Counted from the stretch's first letter, positions 1-6,230 are shown. The stretch: 9,248 nt of DNA from an uncultured Eubacteriales bacterium (GCA_905187695.1 CAJJIY010000043.1:1-9248), one strand, 5' to 3'. The notes: a model not told the origin generated them from the sequence alone. A program made the numbers and translations.

Positions 1-70
1 TGAAGCTTTTCTATGATTTCGTGAGCTATCTTTTCATTTTAACTTTACAGTGCCTATTTTTTTTATTTCT

Positions 71-1045
71 TTATGTCCGGGCACCGTCAAAATCCCGTAA
101 AAACCACACATCCTCACGCGGGATCCGGAATTCGCGGCCGCGAAGATAGTCCAGCACGCCGCCTTTTTGGGAAAAGTCCATCCGCAACCGGTAGGCATAA
201 AGCGCCTGATATTTATAACCCATTTTACGGTCGTCCTCGTTATGGCCGTACTTCCCGTCCCCCAGGAGCGGATGTCCGATGTGCGAAAGGTGCGCCCGGA
301 TCTGATGCGTGCGGCCGGTGAGCAATTCGACCTCCAGAAGCGAGCGCCCGTTTTTTTCGGCCAGTACCCGATACCGGGTGAGGATCTTTTTGGCTCCGGG
401 AAACGGAGTATCGTGCACAGTGACCTGATTTTTGGCGCTGTCTTTTCGCAGATAGGCACACAGCGTGGCCTCTCTTTTTTCCATTTTACCGTGCACGGCC
501 GCAAGATAGAACTTGGAAATCTCGCCTTCCCGGATCCGCTCGTTCATATCCCGCAGAGCTGCGGCGTTTTTGGCGGCGATGACCATGCCGCCGGTGTTCC
601 GGTCAATGCGGTTGCAAAGCGCGGGGGCAAAGGACTGCTCGGCGGCGGGATCGTATTCGCCCTTGCCATAAAGATAGGCTTTGATATGCAGAATGAGCGT
701 GTTCTCTCCCCCGTCGGCGTCCTCGTGCACCAGCACGCCGGGGCGCTTGTTGAGAATCATCAGATTTTCATCTTCAAACACAACCGAAAGCTTGGGGCGG
801 ATGGCGCCAAGCGTGCGGGCATCGCTCTCATCGGGCGCGTCGAAAAACTCGTCCTTTATAAAAAGGCTGATCTCGTCCCCTTCGGTCAAAAGCGCGTTGC
901 CCGTTGTGCGTTTGCCGTTGAGTTTGATCTTTTTGGTGCGCAGATCCTTATAAAGCAAAGAGAGCGGCAGGCCGCGCACAGCCTTGAGCAGGAATTTATC
1001 CAGCCGCTGTCCCGCATCGTTTTTCCCGACCGTGATAATCTTCAT
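71..1045 (-). CDS. RluA-family 23S rRNA/tRNA pseudouridine synthase (RluC/RluD-like)
   Basis: A 324-residue enzyme expected to isomerise specific uridines in structured RNA, probably 23S rRNA, to pseudouridine. Residues 1-62 form an S4-type RNA-binding domain (RLDKFLLK near 14-21, then a TEGDEI turn). The catalytic domain follows. The catalytic aspartate is D148 in NRIDRNTGG (145-153). The other family motifs are LLTGRTHQIRAHL (241-253) and HPLLGDGKYG (258-267). The usual His of HRLDR is Asn here, a variant I recall from clostridial members. The ATG at 1045 is preceded by AAGGA about eight bases upstream. The length is normal for the family. The gene lies behind upp on the same strand, separated by a terminator-like hairpin, and no promoter of its own is evident. 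RNA target (RluC, RluD or another site) cannot be decided from sequence alone, so no symbol is given. Confidence 0.95.
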   Translation of the reverse strand: MKIITVGKNDAGQRLDKFLLKAVRGLPLSLLYKDLRTKKIKLNGKRTTGNALLTEGDEISLFIKDEFFDAPDESDARTLGAIRPKLSVVFEDENLMILNKRPGVLVHEDADGGENTLILHIKAYLYGKGEYDPAAEQSFAPALCNRIDRNTGGMVIAAKNAAALRDMNERIREGEISKFYLAAVHGKMEKREATLCAYLRKDSAKNQVTVHDTPFPGAKKILTRYRVLAEKNGRSLLEVELLTGRTHQIRAHLSHIGHPLLGDGKYGHNEDDRKMGYKYQALYAYRLRMDFSQKGGVLDYLRGREFRIPREDVWFLRDFDGART

Positions 1046-1069
1046 ATTTTCATCCTTCAGAATCGAAAT

Positions 1070-1111
1070 TGAAAAAGAACCGGCAGTGCAAAGACTGCCG
1101 GATTCTTTTTT
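1070..1111 (-). terminator. Intrinsic terminator after upp, possibly bidirectional
   Basis: An 8-bp GC-rich stem (CCGGCAGT 1080-1087 with ACTGCCGG 1094-1101) and a 6-base loop lie between the upp stop and the rluA-like start. Read on the minus strand, the stem is followed by TTCTTTTTC, a proper T tract. On the plus strand it is followed by ATTCTTTTTT, so it could work in both directions. It sits just upstream of the Shine-Dalgarno site of the next gene. Confidence 0.85.
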
Positions 1112-1117
1112 GAATGC

Positions 1118-1747
1118 TCAGAGTGTGCCGAAGATCCGGTCGCCCGCATCGCCCAGACCCGGAACGATATAGGCGTGATCGTTGAGACATTCATCAAGCG
1201 CCGCCGTGTAGATATCCACATCGGGGTGTGCCTCCTGCACGCGCTTGACGCCTTCGGGCGCGGCCACCAGGCACATGAAGCGGATGTTGGTGCAACCGTG
1301 TGCCTTGAGACGGGTCAGCGCGTCGACAGCGGAGCCGCCGGTGGCCAACATGGGGTCAACCAGAATGACCATGCGCTGCTCGACATCGGCCGGGAGCTTG
1401 CAATAATACTCCACCGGCTCGTGCGTGGCAGGATCGCGGTACATTCCGATGTGGCCGACCTTGGCCACGGGCACCAGGTTCTGGAGGCCGGCCACCATGC
1501 CAAGACCTGCGCGAAGAATCGGTACAATGGCAATCTTCTTGCCTGAGACCATCTGCGCCTGCATCTTGGTGATGGGCGTCTCGATGGTGACGGGTTCCAG
1601 CGGCAGGTCGCGGGTCAGTTCATAACCCATGAGCATGGCGATCTCGTTGAGCAGCTCGCGGAAATCCTTGGAACCGGTTTTTTTATTGCGCATAATGGAC
1701 AGTTTGTGGGTAATCAGCGGATGGTCAATGACATGAAGTGTGCTCAT
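1118..1747 (-). CDS. upp: Uracil phosphoribosyltransferase
   Basis: A cytosolic pyrimidine-salvage enzyme that converts uracil and PRPP to UMP and pyrophosphate. The 209-residue length is typical. The PRPP-binding loop is seen as VILVDPMLATGGSA (127-140). The uracil-recognition region is YIVPGLGDAGDRIFGT (193-208), ending close to the C-terminus as usual. ILRAGLGM (77-84) and the N-terminal THKLSIMRNK (13-22) are also family signatures. The start is fixed by AAGGAG (1754-1759 in plus coordinates), six bases before the ATG. A sigma-A type promoter lies just upstream, and a terminator follows the stop. No PyrR-like leader or attenuator is visible in the short 5' region. The gene is divergent from mtaB. 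Confidence 0.98.
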   Translation of the reverse strand: MSTLHVIDHPLITHKLSIMRNKKTGSKDFRELLNEIAMLMGYELTRDLPLEPVTIETPITKMQAQMVSGKKIAIVPILRAGLGMVAGLQNLVPVAKVGHIGMYRDPATHEPVEYYCKLPADVEQRMVILVDPMLATGGSAVDALTRLKAHGCTNIRFMCLVAAPEGVKRVQEAHPDVDIYTAALDECLNDHAYIVPGLGDAGDRIFGTL

Positions 1748-1776
1748 AACAATCTCCTTGATTCTTATTCCTTAAC

Positions 1777-1805
1777 ATTATAAAACATAAAGCCCTTTTT
1801 TTCAA
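1777..1805 (-). promoter_or_regulatory. Promoter of upp
   Basis: On the minus strand a TTGAAA -35 box (plus 1800-1805) and a TATAAT -10 box (plus 1777-1782) are separated by 17 bases. This is a good housekeeping promoter placed about 30 bases before the upp start. It is divergent from the mtaB promoter, and the two -35 boxes are about 38 bases apart. Confidence 0.8.
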
Positions 1806-1843
1806 GTAGAAATCCAAAAAAAAGCCAAAAACTTGCGAAGATG

Positions 1844-1872
1844 TTGACCTTTGCCCGAAAAAATGTTAAAAT
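1844..1872 (+). promoter_or_regulatory. Promoter of mtaB and the downstream gene
   Basis: TTGACC (1844-1849) and TAAAAT (1867-1872) are separated by 17 bases, and a TG at 1864-1865 forms an extended -10. The predicted transcript start is near 1879, only about 25 bases before the ATG. That leaves no room for a leader riboswitch. Confidence 0.78.
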
Positions 1873-1903
1873 GTAAGAAAGTCTATCCTAAGGGGCGCCA
1901 TTT

Positions 1904-3247
1904 ATGCCACAACCAAAACCCACCGTGGGCATTTACACCATGGGCTGTAAAGTCAATCAATATGAAAGCGAAGCCATTGCCGAGGCTTTTTCGGCGCGCG
2001 GCTTTGCGGTCTGCCCGCCTGAAACGCCGTGCGATTTTTATGTCATCAACACCTGTACAGTGACCGGCGAATCCGACCGGAAAGCGGGTCAGCTCTGCCG
2101 CCGCGCGCACAAAGAAAATCCCGCGGCCTTCATTCTGGTGACCGGATGCCTTTCGCAATCGCGCCCGGAGGCATTCTCCGCGCTTTCCTTTGTCGATTAT
2201 CTCTGCGGGAACGACCGGAAACTCTCGGTAGTGGACGCGGCCGAGCGGTTTTTGCGCGAAGGGAGAGGCAACGCGCCGCTTTTGCAGGTCGCTCCCCTCT
2301 CGGACGCGCCCTTTGAAGAGATGGAGATTACTCATTTTGACCGCACCCGCGCCTATGTGAAAATTGAGGACGGATGCGAAAACCGCTGTGCCTACTGCGC
2401 CATTCCCGGCGCGCGGGGCCCGGTGCGCTCCAAACCGCTCCCGGCCGTCCTGAAGGAAGTGCAGAAACTGACCGAAAACGGTTGCCGCGAAGTGGTATTG
2501 ACCGGCATTGAAACCGCCTCCTACGGGAAAGATATCGGATGTGACCTGCTTGCCCTGCTCACGGCCGTGGATCAGATCCCCGGCATCGGGCGGATCCGGC
2601 TGGGATCGCTTGATCCCTCGCTCATGCGGGAAGATTTTGTGGCGGCACTGGCAAAACTCCGGCATCTGGCGCCGCATTTTCACCTTTCCGTGCAAAGCGG
2701 CAGCAGCGCGGTGCTGGCCGCCATGAAGCGGAAATACAATGCCGACATGGCGCGCGCGGCCGTGGAGCGCCTCCGGCGCCGTTTCCCGGATGTTGAACTG
2801 ACCGCCGACTTTATCGTGGGATTCCCCGGCGAAACAAAGGCCGATTTTGAAGAAAGCGCCCGGATGGTGCGGGAAGCGGGCTTTTTGCAGATTCATGTTT
2901 TCCCCTATTCGCGCCGGGCCGGCACGCCGGCGGCCGTCATGAAAAACCAGCTCCCCATGCCGGTCAAAAAAGAGCGCTGCGCCGCGCTGATTGCACTGGG
3001 AAAAGAGGTTCGCGCCGCACGCCTTTCCCGCGCGCTGCTTTCGGGCGGCACGCAGGCGGTGCTTTTTGAGACCTTTGAAAACGGATTGGCCGTCGGGCAC
3101 ACCGCTTCCTTTCTGGAGGTGGAGGTCCCGTCCGATGAAAATATCCACGGAAAAGAATACGCCGTGCGCCTGACCGGTATCCGGTCGGACCGTCTGTGCG
3201 GCGAGATTGTGAGGGCCTGCTCTGATGACAGATCATTTTCAAAATGA
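1904..3247 (+). CDS. mtaB: tRNA (t6A37)-C2 methylthiotransferase, radical SAM
   Basis: A 447-residue methylthiotransferase that turns t6A at position 37 of ANN-decoding tRNAs into ms2t6A, using two 4Fe-4S clusters and S-adenosylmethionine. The N-terminal UPF0004 domain supplies the auxiliary cluster cysteines C15 (MGCKVNQ), C51 (NTCTV) and C82 (TGCLSQ). The radical-SAM triad is C158, C162 and C165 in CENRCAYC. VVLTGIETASYG (197-208) and FIVGFPGET follow. A C-terminal segment of about 65 residues is consistent with a TRAM RNA-binding domain. The GCKVNQ and VVLTGI patterns favour MtaB over MiaB or RimO. AAGGGG (1890-1895) lies eight bases before the ATG. The last 23 bases overlap the next gene, suggesting translational coupling. 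Confidence 0.95.
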   Translation: MPQPKPTVGIYTMGCKVNQYESEAIAEAFSARGFAVCPPETPCDFYVINTCTVTGESDRKAGQLCRRAHKENPAAFILVTGCLSQSRPEAFSALSFVDYLCGNDRKLSVVDAAERFLREGRGNAPLLQVAPLSDAPFEEMEITHFDRTRAYVKIEDGCENRCAYCAIPGARGPVRSKPLPAVLKEVQKLTENGCREVVLTGIETASYGKDIGCDLLALLTAVDQIPGIGRIRLGSLDPSLMREDFVAALAKLRHLAPHFHLSVQSGSSAVLAAMKRKYNADMARAAVERLRRRFPDVELTADFIVGFPGETKADFEESARMVREAGFLQIHVFPYSRRAGTPAAVMKNQLPMPVKKERCAALIALGKEVRAARLSRALLSGGTQAVLFETFENGLAVGHTASFLEVEVPSDENIHGKEYAVRLTGIRSDRLCGEIVRACSDDRSFSK

Positions 3248-4655
3248 ACCGGTTGCGGATCTGACCGGTGACCGGGCGCCGGAAAACCAATGGGCCGGGC
3301 CGGGCGAACATCTGACCGTAAACGGTTTCTGCGTGCAGAATGAGGCCGGACTGCAGGCGCTTTGCCGGGAACTGTCGCTCCCGGAAGCGCTCCCTGTGCT
3401 TTTTTATATGCAATCCTATTTTGCCGGACGACTGCGCCGGGATCCGACCGTGGGCGAAGTACGGCTGACCGTGAGTCTGGCCGGGGCGCTGACCCATCTG
3501 CCCGAACAGTGGTTTTTCCCCGCCGAAATTCCCGGATGCGCGGAACTTTCCGACATCCGTCAAAAAGAAAAAGAAATGGGAAAACCCACCGCGCGCACGC
3601 CGCACATTCTCCTCTCGCGCATCGGCACTTATCTCTCGCGCGCCGGCATTACACCGGCCTTTCAAACCGGCATGATCGCCGGTGAAAGCGCCGAAATCGC
3701 CGCCGCCTGCCACGGCATGGCGCCTGAACTGGCGCTGGAATTTGCGGGCGTCACCGGCGTACTGCTCCCGCTTGCCGAGACAAGGAAAAACCATGTGAAC
3801 GGCGCATTGCTGGAATTTACCTGCGAAGAACGCGAACAGGCCACCGAACGGCTGGCCGCACTTTGCCGCCGGCATATCGGTCTTCCCCTGTCGCCGCTCT
3901 TTGCGGGCAAGCCGCTGGGACTGCTCCCGGCGCTGGCGCAGACCGACGGCGCGGACATTGAACTTTCACAGATCTCCGGATACCGCCCCGGGGACGGCAC
4001 ACAGACGCTTGTGCGGGACGCGACCGGACGGTTTTATCTTTCCGTTCCGGAGGGAAATCTGCCGGCGCTTCTTCGCGCCGAACCCGAGCTGAAACAGATC
4101 GGACGGCTGACCGGAAACGGGATTCTGCGCGTCACCGAAAGCGGCCGGAAACCGGCCGAACTGACCGTTGAATTTCTTTCGCGCCTGTATACCAAAAAAG
4201 AAGAGAAAAAGATCCTGCCCGCCGAACCGACCGGCGCACCGGAGGACGAGCGCGTGATCCGCGGGCGCTTTCAGATCCTTGCCGGCAACCGCACCGCAGG
4301 CGACCCGATGGAGGCGCTTCTTTCCCTCCTCCTGCTTGCCGCCGAGAACGGCGCCGTGCCCGAAACCCTGACGCTGTGCCCGGTCCTTGACTGCCCGGCA
4401 GACGCCGGAGACGCGGCCTGCGGCGCGCTGTTTTCCTTTATTCTGGCCTGCCACCGCTTCTCGGCCGAACTGATGATTCCGCCGGTCAACGGGAAAATCC
4501 TTACGCGGCCGGCCGGCACAGCGGCGGCCCTGACGCTCTTCCTTTCGGGCACACGGCGCGAAATCCCCGCTCCCAAGACCCTCGCCCGCCTGAGAGAAGC
4601 AACCAAACGGCGGGATTTTGCGGCAATCCGGCAGATTTTTACGGAAAATCTCTAA
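3225..4655 (+). CDS. Unassigned protein, probable PurL (FGAM synthase)-derived pseudoenzyme
   Basis: A 476-residue soluble protein with no signal peptide or membrane span. Read by eye it is colinear with the first half of large single-chain PurL. Residues 31-82 resemble the linker domain (TVNGF, EAGLQAL, then MQSYFAG..RRDPTVGEVR at 62-80). Residues 153-192 resemble first AIRS-N (GESAEIAAAC, then LLPLAETRKNHVN). Residues 241-322 resemble first AIRS-C (DGADIELSQISGY, GRFYLSVPEGN, ELTVEFLSRLY). Residues 360-450 resemble the start of the second AIRS-N (DPMEALLSLL, ACGALFSFILACHRF). The PurL catalytic motif WSDHCRH after the linker is absent, the NETHNHP motif is eroded, GGKDSMSG is reduced to VNGKI, and the second AIRS-C and glutaminase are missing. 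The frame is uninterrupted. The ATG at 3225 lies inside the end of mtaB with a modest GAGGG nine bases upstream, so it is probably co-expressed. I infer homology from recalled motifs; enzymatic FGAM synthesis seems unlikely and the actual role is unknown. Confidence 0.88.
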   Translation: MTDHFQNEPVADLTGDRAPENQWAGPGEHLTVNGFCVQNEAGLQALCRELSLPEALPVLFYMQSYFAGRLRRDPTVGEVRLTVSLAGALTHLPEQWFFPAEIPGCAELSDIRQKEKEMGKPTARTPHILLSRIGTYLSRAGITPAFQTGMIAGESAEIAAACHGMAPELALEFAGVTGVLLPLAETRKNHVNGALLEFTCEEREQATERLAALCRRHIGLPLSPLFAGKPLGLLPALAQTDGADIELSQISGYRPGDGTQTLVRDATGRFYLSVPEGNLPALLRAEPELKQIGRLTGNGILRVTESGRKPAELTVEFLSRLYTKKEEKKILPAEPTGAPEDERVIRGRFQILAGNRTAGDPMEALLSLLLLAAENGAVPETLTLCPVLDCPADAGDAACGALFSFILACHRFSAELMIPPVNGKILTRPAGTAAALTLFLSGTRREIPAPKTLARLREATKRRDFAAIRQIFTENL

Positions 4656-4672
4656 AAAAATCAGAAAAACCC

Positions 4673-4701
4673 TTGCATTTTCGTTTGGGTTATGGTATAA
4701 T
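4673..4701 (+). promoter_or_regulatory. Promoter of rpmB
   Basis: TTGCAT (4673-4678) and a perfect TATAAT (4696-4701) are separated by 17 bases, with TGG just before the -10 box forming an extended -10. The transcript start is expected near 4708, giving a leader of about 63 bases. The layout is almost the same as the hom promoter. Confidence 0.85.
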
Positions 4702-4736
4702 GAGTATCGCTGTTAAATTTGATTTGATAATGTCAC

Positions 4737-4764
4737 GCACCCCTGCGGGTGCAAACAGGAGGTG
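4737..4764 (+). promoter_or_regulatory. rpmB leader hairpin and ribosome binding site
   Basis: A 6-bp stem (GCACCC 4737-4742 with GGGTGC 4747-4752) with a CTGC tetraloop ends four bases before AGGAGGTG (4757-4764). The Shine-Dalgarno site is six bases before the ATG at 4771. This strong site decides the start in favour of ATG over the in-frame GTG at 4762, which lies within it. Whether the hairpin regulates translation is an inference. Confidence 0.6.
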
Positions 4765-4770
4765 TCTGAT

Positions 4771-4956
4771 ATGGCAAAGTGCAGTGTTTGCGGAAAAGGC
4801 GTGGTCTTCGGCCAGAATGTTTCTCACTCCAACCGTAAAACCAACCGTTCTTGGAAGCCCAACATCCGCAAGGTGAAGGCAATTGTGAACGGAACGCCCG
4901 CCACCGTGGCGGTTTGCTCCCGTTGCCTGCGTTCCGGCAAAGTGTCCCGCGCGTAA
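4771..4956 (+). CDS. rpmB: 50S ribosomal protein L28 (bL28), zinc-ribbon form
   Basis: A 61-residue, basic protein of the large ribosomal subunit. It starts MAKCSVCGKG, carries the family region FGQNVSHSNRKTNR (13-26) and WKPNIRKV (28-35), and ends in a short basic tail. Cysteines C4, C7, C49 and C52 form two CxxC pairs, so this is the zinc-binding (C+) version rather than the cysteine-free paralogue made under zinc limitation in some bacteria. The length is normal. The start is set by AGGAGG six bases upstream. The gene is monocistronic, with its own promoter and a strong terminator directly behind the stop codon. Confidence 0.98.
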   Translation: MAKCSVCGKGVVFGQNVSHSNRKTNRSWKPNIRKVKAIVNGTPATVAVCSRCLRSGKVSRA

Positions 4957-4967
4957 AAAGCACGGTC

Positions 4968-5006
4968 AAAAGCCGCGTGAAGTCTTTGACTTCACGCGGC
5001 TTTTCC
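4968..5006 (+). terminator. Strong terminator of rpmB, symmetric
   Basis: A perfect 17-bp inverted repeat (4968-4984 with 4988-5004) closes on a TTT loop. The arms are GC-rich in the middle and begin with AAAA and end with TTTT, so the hairpin has a U tract on the plus strand. By symmetry it also has a short one on the minus strand. It begins 12 bases after the rpmB stop. Confidence 0.9.
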
Positions 5007-5015
5007 CGTTTTCAC

Positions 5016-5039
5016 CGGAACGCTGCAAACGGCGTTCCG
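5016..5039. repeat. Second hairpin in the rpmB/zinc-protein intergenic region
   Basis: CGGAACGC (5016-5023) pairs with GCGTTCCG (5032-5039). A further T-G and G-C pair can form inside, leaving a CAAA loop. It is followed on the plus strand by CTTCCCTTTT, a poor but possible termination tract. It may be a back-up terminator. Confidence 0.55.
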
Positions 5040-5060
5040 CTTCCCTTTTGAAAACAGTAA

Positions 5061-5086
5061 GCCCCCGGCGCAATTGCGCCGGGGGC
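5061..5086. terminator. 26-nt perfect GC-rich palindrome, probable terminator
   Basis: GCCCCCGGCGC, AATT and GCGCCGGGGGC form a perfect 26-base palindrome with an 11-bp, nearly all-GC stem around AATT. On the minus strand it is followed by TTACTGTTTTC, so it most likely ends the transcript of the convergent zinc-protein gene. On the plus strand it is followed only by ATTTG. A protein-binding palindrome is a less likely alternative. Confidence 0.6.
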
Positions 5087-5111
5087 ATTTGAAACGGCAC
5101 ATGGCGTCCGA

Positions 5112-5132
5112 CCGCTGACGCTCTGTCAGTGG
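5112..5132. repeat. Small hairpin just downstream of the zinc-protein gene
   Basis: An 8-bp stem with one G-T pair (CCGCTGAC 5112-5119 with GTCAGTGG 5125-5132) and a 5-base loop. It has no T tract on either strand, so it may only protect the 3' end of the minus-strand mRNA. Confidence 0.4.
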
Positions 5133-5154
5133 CCGCGCACCGCGGCACGGTCAA

Positions 5155-5472
5155 TTACTGTGCGTTCTTTCTGGCCTCGAAGCAGGCGCTGCAGTACACA
5201 GGCCGGTCGCTGGAGGGCTGGAAAGTGACCTTCGCCTCACCGCCGCACTGTGCGCAGGTGGTGATGAAGTACTGTCTCTCGCCCTTGCCCGCATTCTTCT
5301 TGGCGTCACGGCATGCCTTGCAGCTCTTGGGCTTGTTGAGGAAGCCCTTTTCCTTGTAGAACTTCTGCTCACCTGCGGTGAACACAAATTCCTTGCCGCA
5401 CTCTTTGCACACCAGAGTTTCGTCCTCAAAGACTTCGTCGGTTGCGCCAACCATGTTTTCCTGTTCGTTCAT
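5155..5472 (-). CDS. Small zinc-ribbon protein: zf-trcl plus CxxC-x17-CxxC domain
   Basis: A 105-residue soluble protein with two cysteine-pair modules and no membrane segment. An acidic N-terminus (1-20) precedes the first module, CKEC (22-25) and CKAC (51-54), with a KFYKEKGF segment between them as in the zf-trcl family. The second module is CAQC (73-76) and CSAC (94-97), separated by exactly 17 residues, matching the CxxC-x17-CxxC domain. All eight cysteines are present, so two zinc ions are likely. The function of such proteins is not established; nucleic-acid or protein binding is a guess. The ATG at 5472 has GAGG eight bases upstream. It lies 113 bases behind the sigma-factor gene on the same strand, and I see no convincing promoter of its own. 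Confidence 0.9.
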   Translation of the reverse strand: MNEQENMVGATDEVFEDETLVCKECGKEFVFTAGEQKFYKEKGFLNKPKSCKACRDAKKNAGKGERQYFITTCAQCGGEAKVTFQPSSDRPVYCSACFEARKNAQ

Positions 5473-5585
5473 TGCTTTTACCTCGCTTAAATTGAGATGG
5501 TTTTTGCCCTTAGACGGATTCTGACCGACACCTTTGAGAATTGTTCAACGCTCTGGATTAAGCTACCGGGGCATATAGAATCCCG

Positions 5586-6158
5586 TTACCGTTCCGTGAA
5601 AAGCGCCCGACGGAGCTTTTGGCGGATGCGATAAACGGCATTTTCGATGGAATGCGGCTCTTTGCCGAGAAGCCGCGCGATTTCGCCGGAACGGTATCCG
5701 GCCGTGTAAAGCCGCCAGACGCGGTTCTCAAACGGTGAGAGCACGGCGGCAATGCGGGTGTGCAGGAGCAAAAGCGCCTCTTCCTCCATACACTGGCGGG
5801 CGGGATCTTCCCCGACCTCGCCGGGCAGTTCCTCCGGTTCGGCCGTGAGGAGCTTGGTGCGGCGACGAATGGCCCGCAATTGAGTGGAAAGCGCATTGGA
5901 CACACAGATCTTGGCATACAGGCCGAACCCGACCTCGTTTTGTCCCAGATCGTAACCAAGACAGGCTCGATAAAACGCATAGCGCGCCACCTGCCAAAGA
6001 TCCTCCCGATCCTCGTGGGAAAGCCCGGCCGAAAAGCGGGCGATCTGAGAAGAAAGAAGCGGCGTAAAATCCGAAAGAAGCACGGAAAAGGCAGCCTCTT
6101 CCCCATTGCGGACAGCCGCCAGCCGGGTGCGGATCTCACTTTCTGTTTTTTCTTTCAT
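5586..6158 (-). CDS. RNA polymerase sigma factor, SigH-like (sigma-70 family)
   Basis: A 190-residue sigma factor with regions 2 and 4 only. Region 2 is seen at about 25-97: LSDFTPLL, then HEDREDLWQVARYAFYRAC and the GFGLYAKICVSNAL segment, equivalent to the DLxQEG..GL and FxxYAxxCI motifs. Region 4 at about 138-184 has LSPFENRVWRLYTAGYRSGE and SIENAVYRIRQKL, very like SigH of Bacillus and Clostridium. It is therefore expected to redirect RNA polymerase to a stationary-phase or developmental regulon, but the regulon cannot be read here. The ATG at 6158 has GAGGAG four bases upstream and is preferred to an in-frame TTG at 6173 that would add five residues. A near-consensus promoter precedes it. 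No anti-sigma gene is adjacent. Confidence 0.9.
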   Translation of the reverse strand: MKEKTESEIRTRLAAVRNGEEAAFSVLLSDFTPLLSSQIARFSAGLSHEDREDLWQVARYAFYRACLGYDLGQNEVGFGLYAKICVSNALSTQLRAIRRRTKLLTAEPEELPGEVGEDPARQCMEEEALLLLHTRIAAVLSPFENRVWRLYTAGYRSGEIARLLGKEPHSIENAVYRIRQKLRRALFTER

Positions 6159-6202
6159 GCCGCTCCTCACCAAAGGATCCCCTTTTTTGCTCTACAAAAT
6201 CC

Positions 6203-6230
6203 ATTATATCAGAATTTTACAATTTGTCAA
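6203..6230 (-). promoter_or_regulatory. Promoter of the sigma-factor gene
   Basis: On the minus strand a consensus TTGACA (plus 6225-6230) and a consensus TATAAT (plus 6203-6208) are separated by 16 bases, with TGA before the -10 giving an extended -10. The predicted start near 6196 leaves a leader of about 38 bases. It is the closest match to consensus in the window and argues for vigorous sigma-A transcription. Confidence 0.88.

Noticed and set aside
145..1045. Catalytic-motif defect in the pseudouridine synthase (NRIDR instead of HRLDR)
   Set aside because: The catalytic aspartate is retained and the Asn variant is one I recall from other clostridial members, so this is not a sign of inactivation.
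167..1072. Long open frame on the plus strand opposite the pseudouridine synthase gene
   Set aside because: It is antisense to a clearly recognisable enzyme, its product shows no family motif, and it lacks a ribosome site. It is a by-product of GC-rich codon use.
1883..3148. 421-codon open frame on the minus strand opposite mtaB
   Set aside because: The translation is low-complexity, rich in Arg, Gly, His and Phe with no motif, while the plus strand has the complete MtaB cysteine set.
2964..3875. 303-codon minus-strand frame across the mtaB end and the PurL-like gene
   Set aside because: Same shadow pattern. The plus-strand genes have starts, ribosome sites and motifs; this has none.
4634..4662. 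Terminator after the PurL-like gene
   Set aside because: GATTTT and AAAATC could pair, but the stem is AT-only, lies in the coding end, and is followed by an A run rather than T. Read-through into rpmB is possible.
6159..6173. TTG start at 6173 for the sigma factor
   Set aside because: The ATG at 6158 has GAGGAG upstream and the added five residues match nothing in the family. It cannot be fully excluded because a GGGG precedes the TTG.
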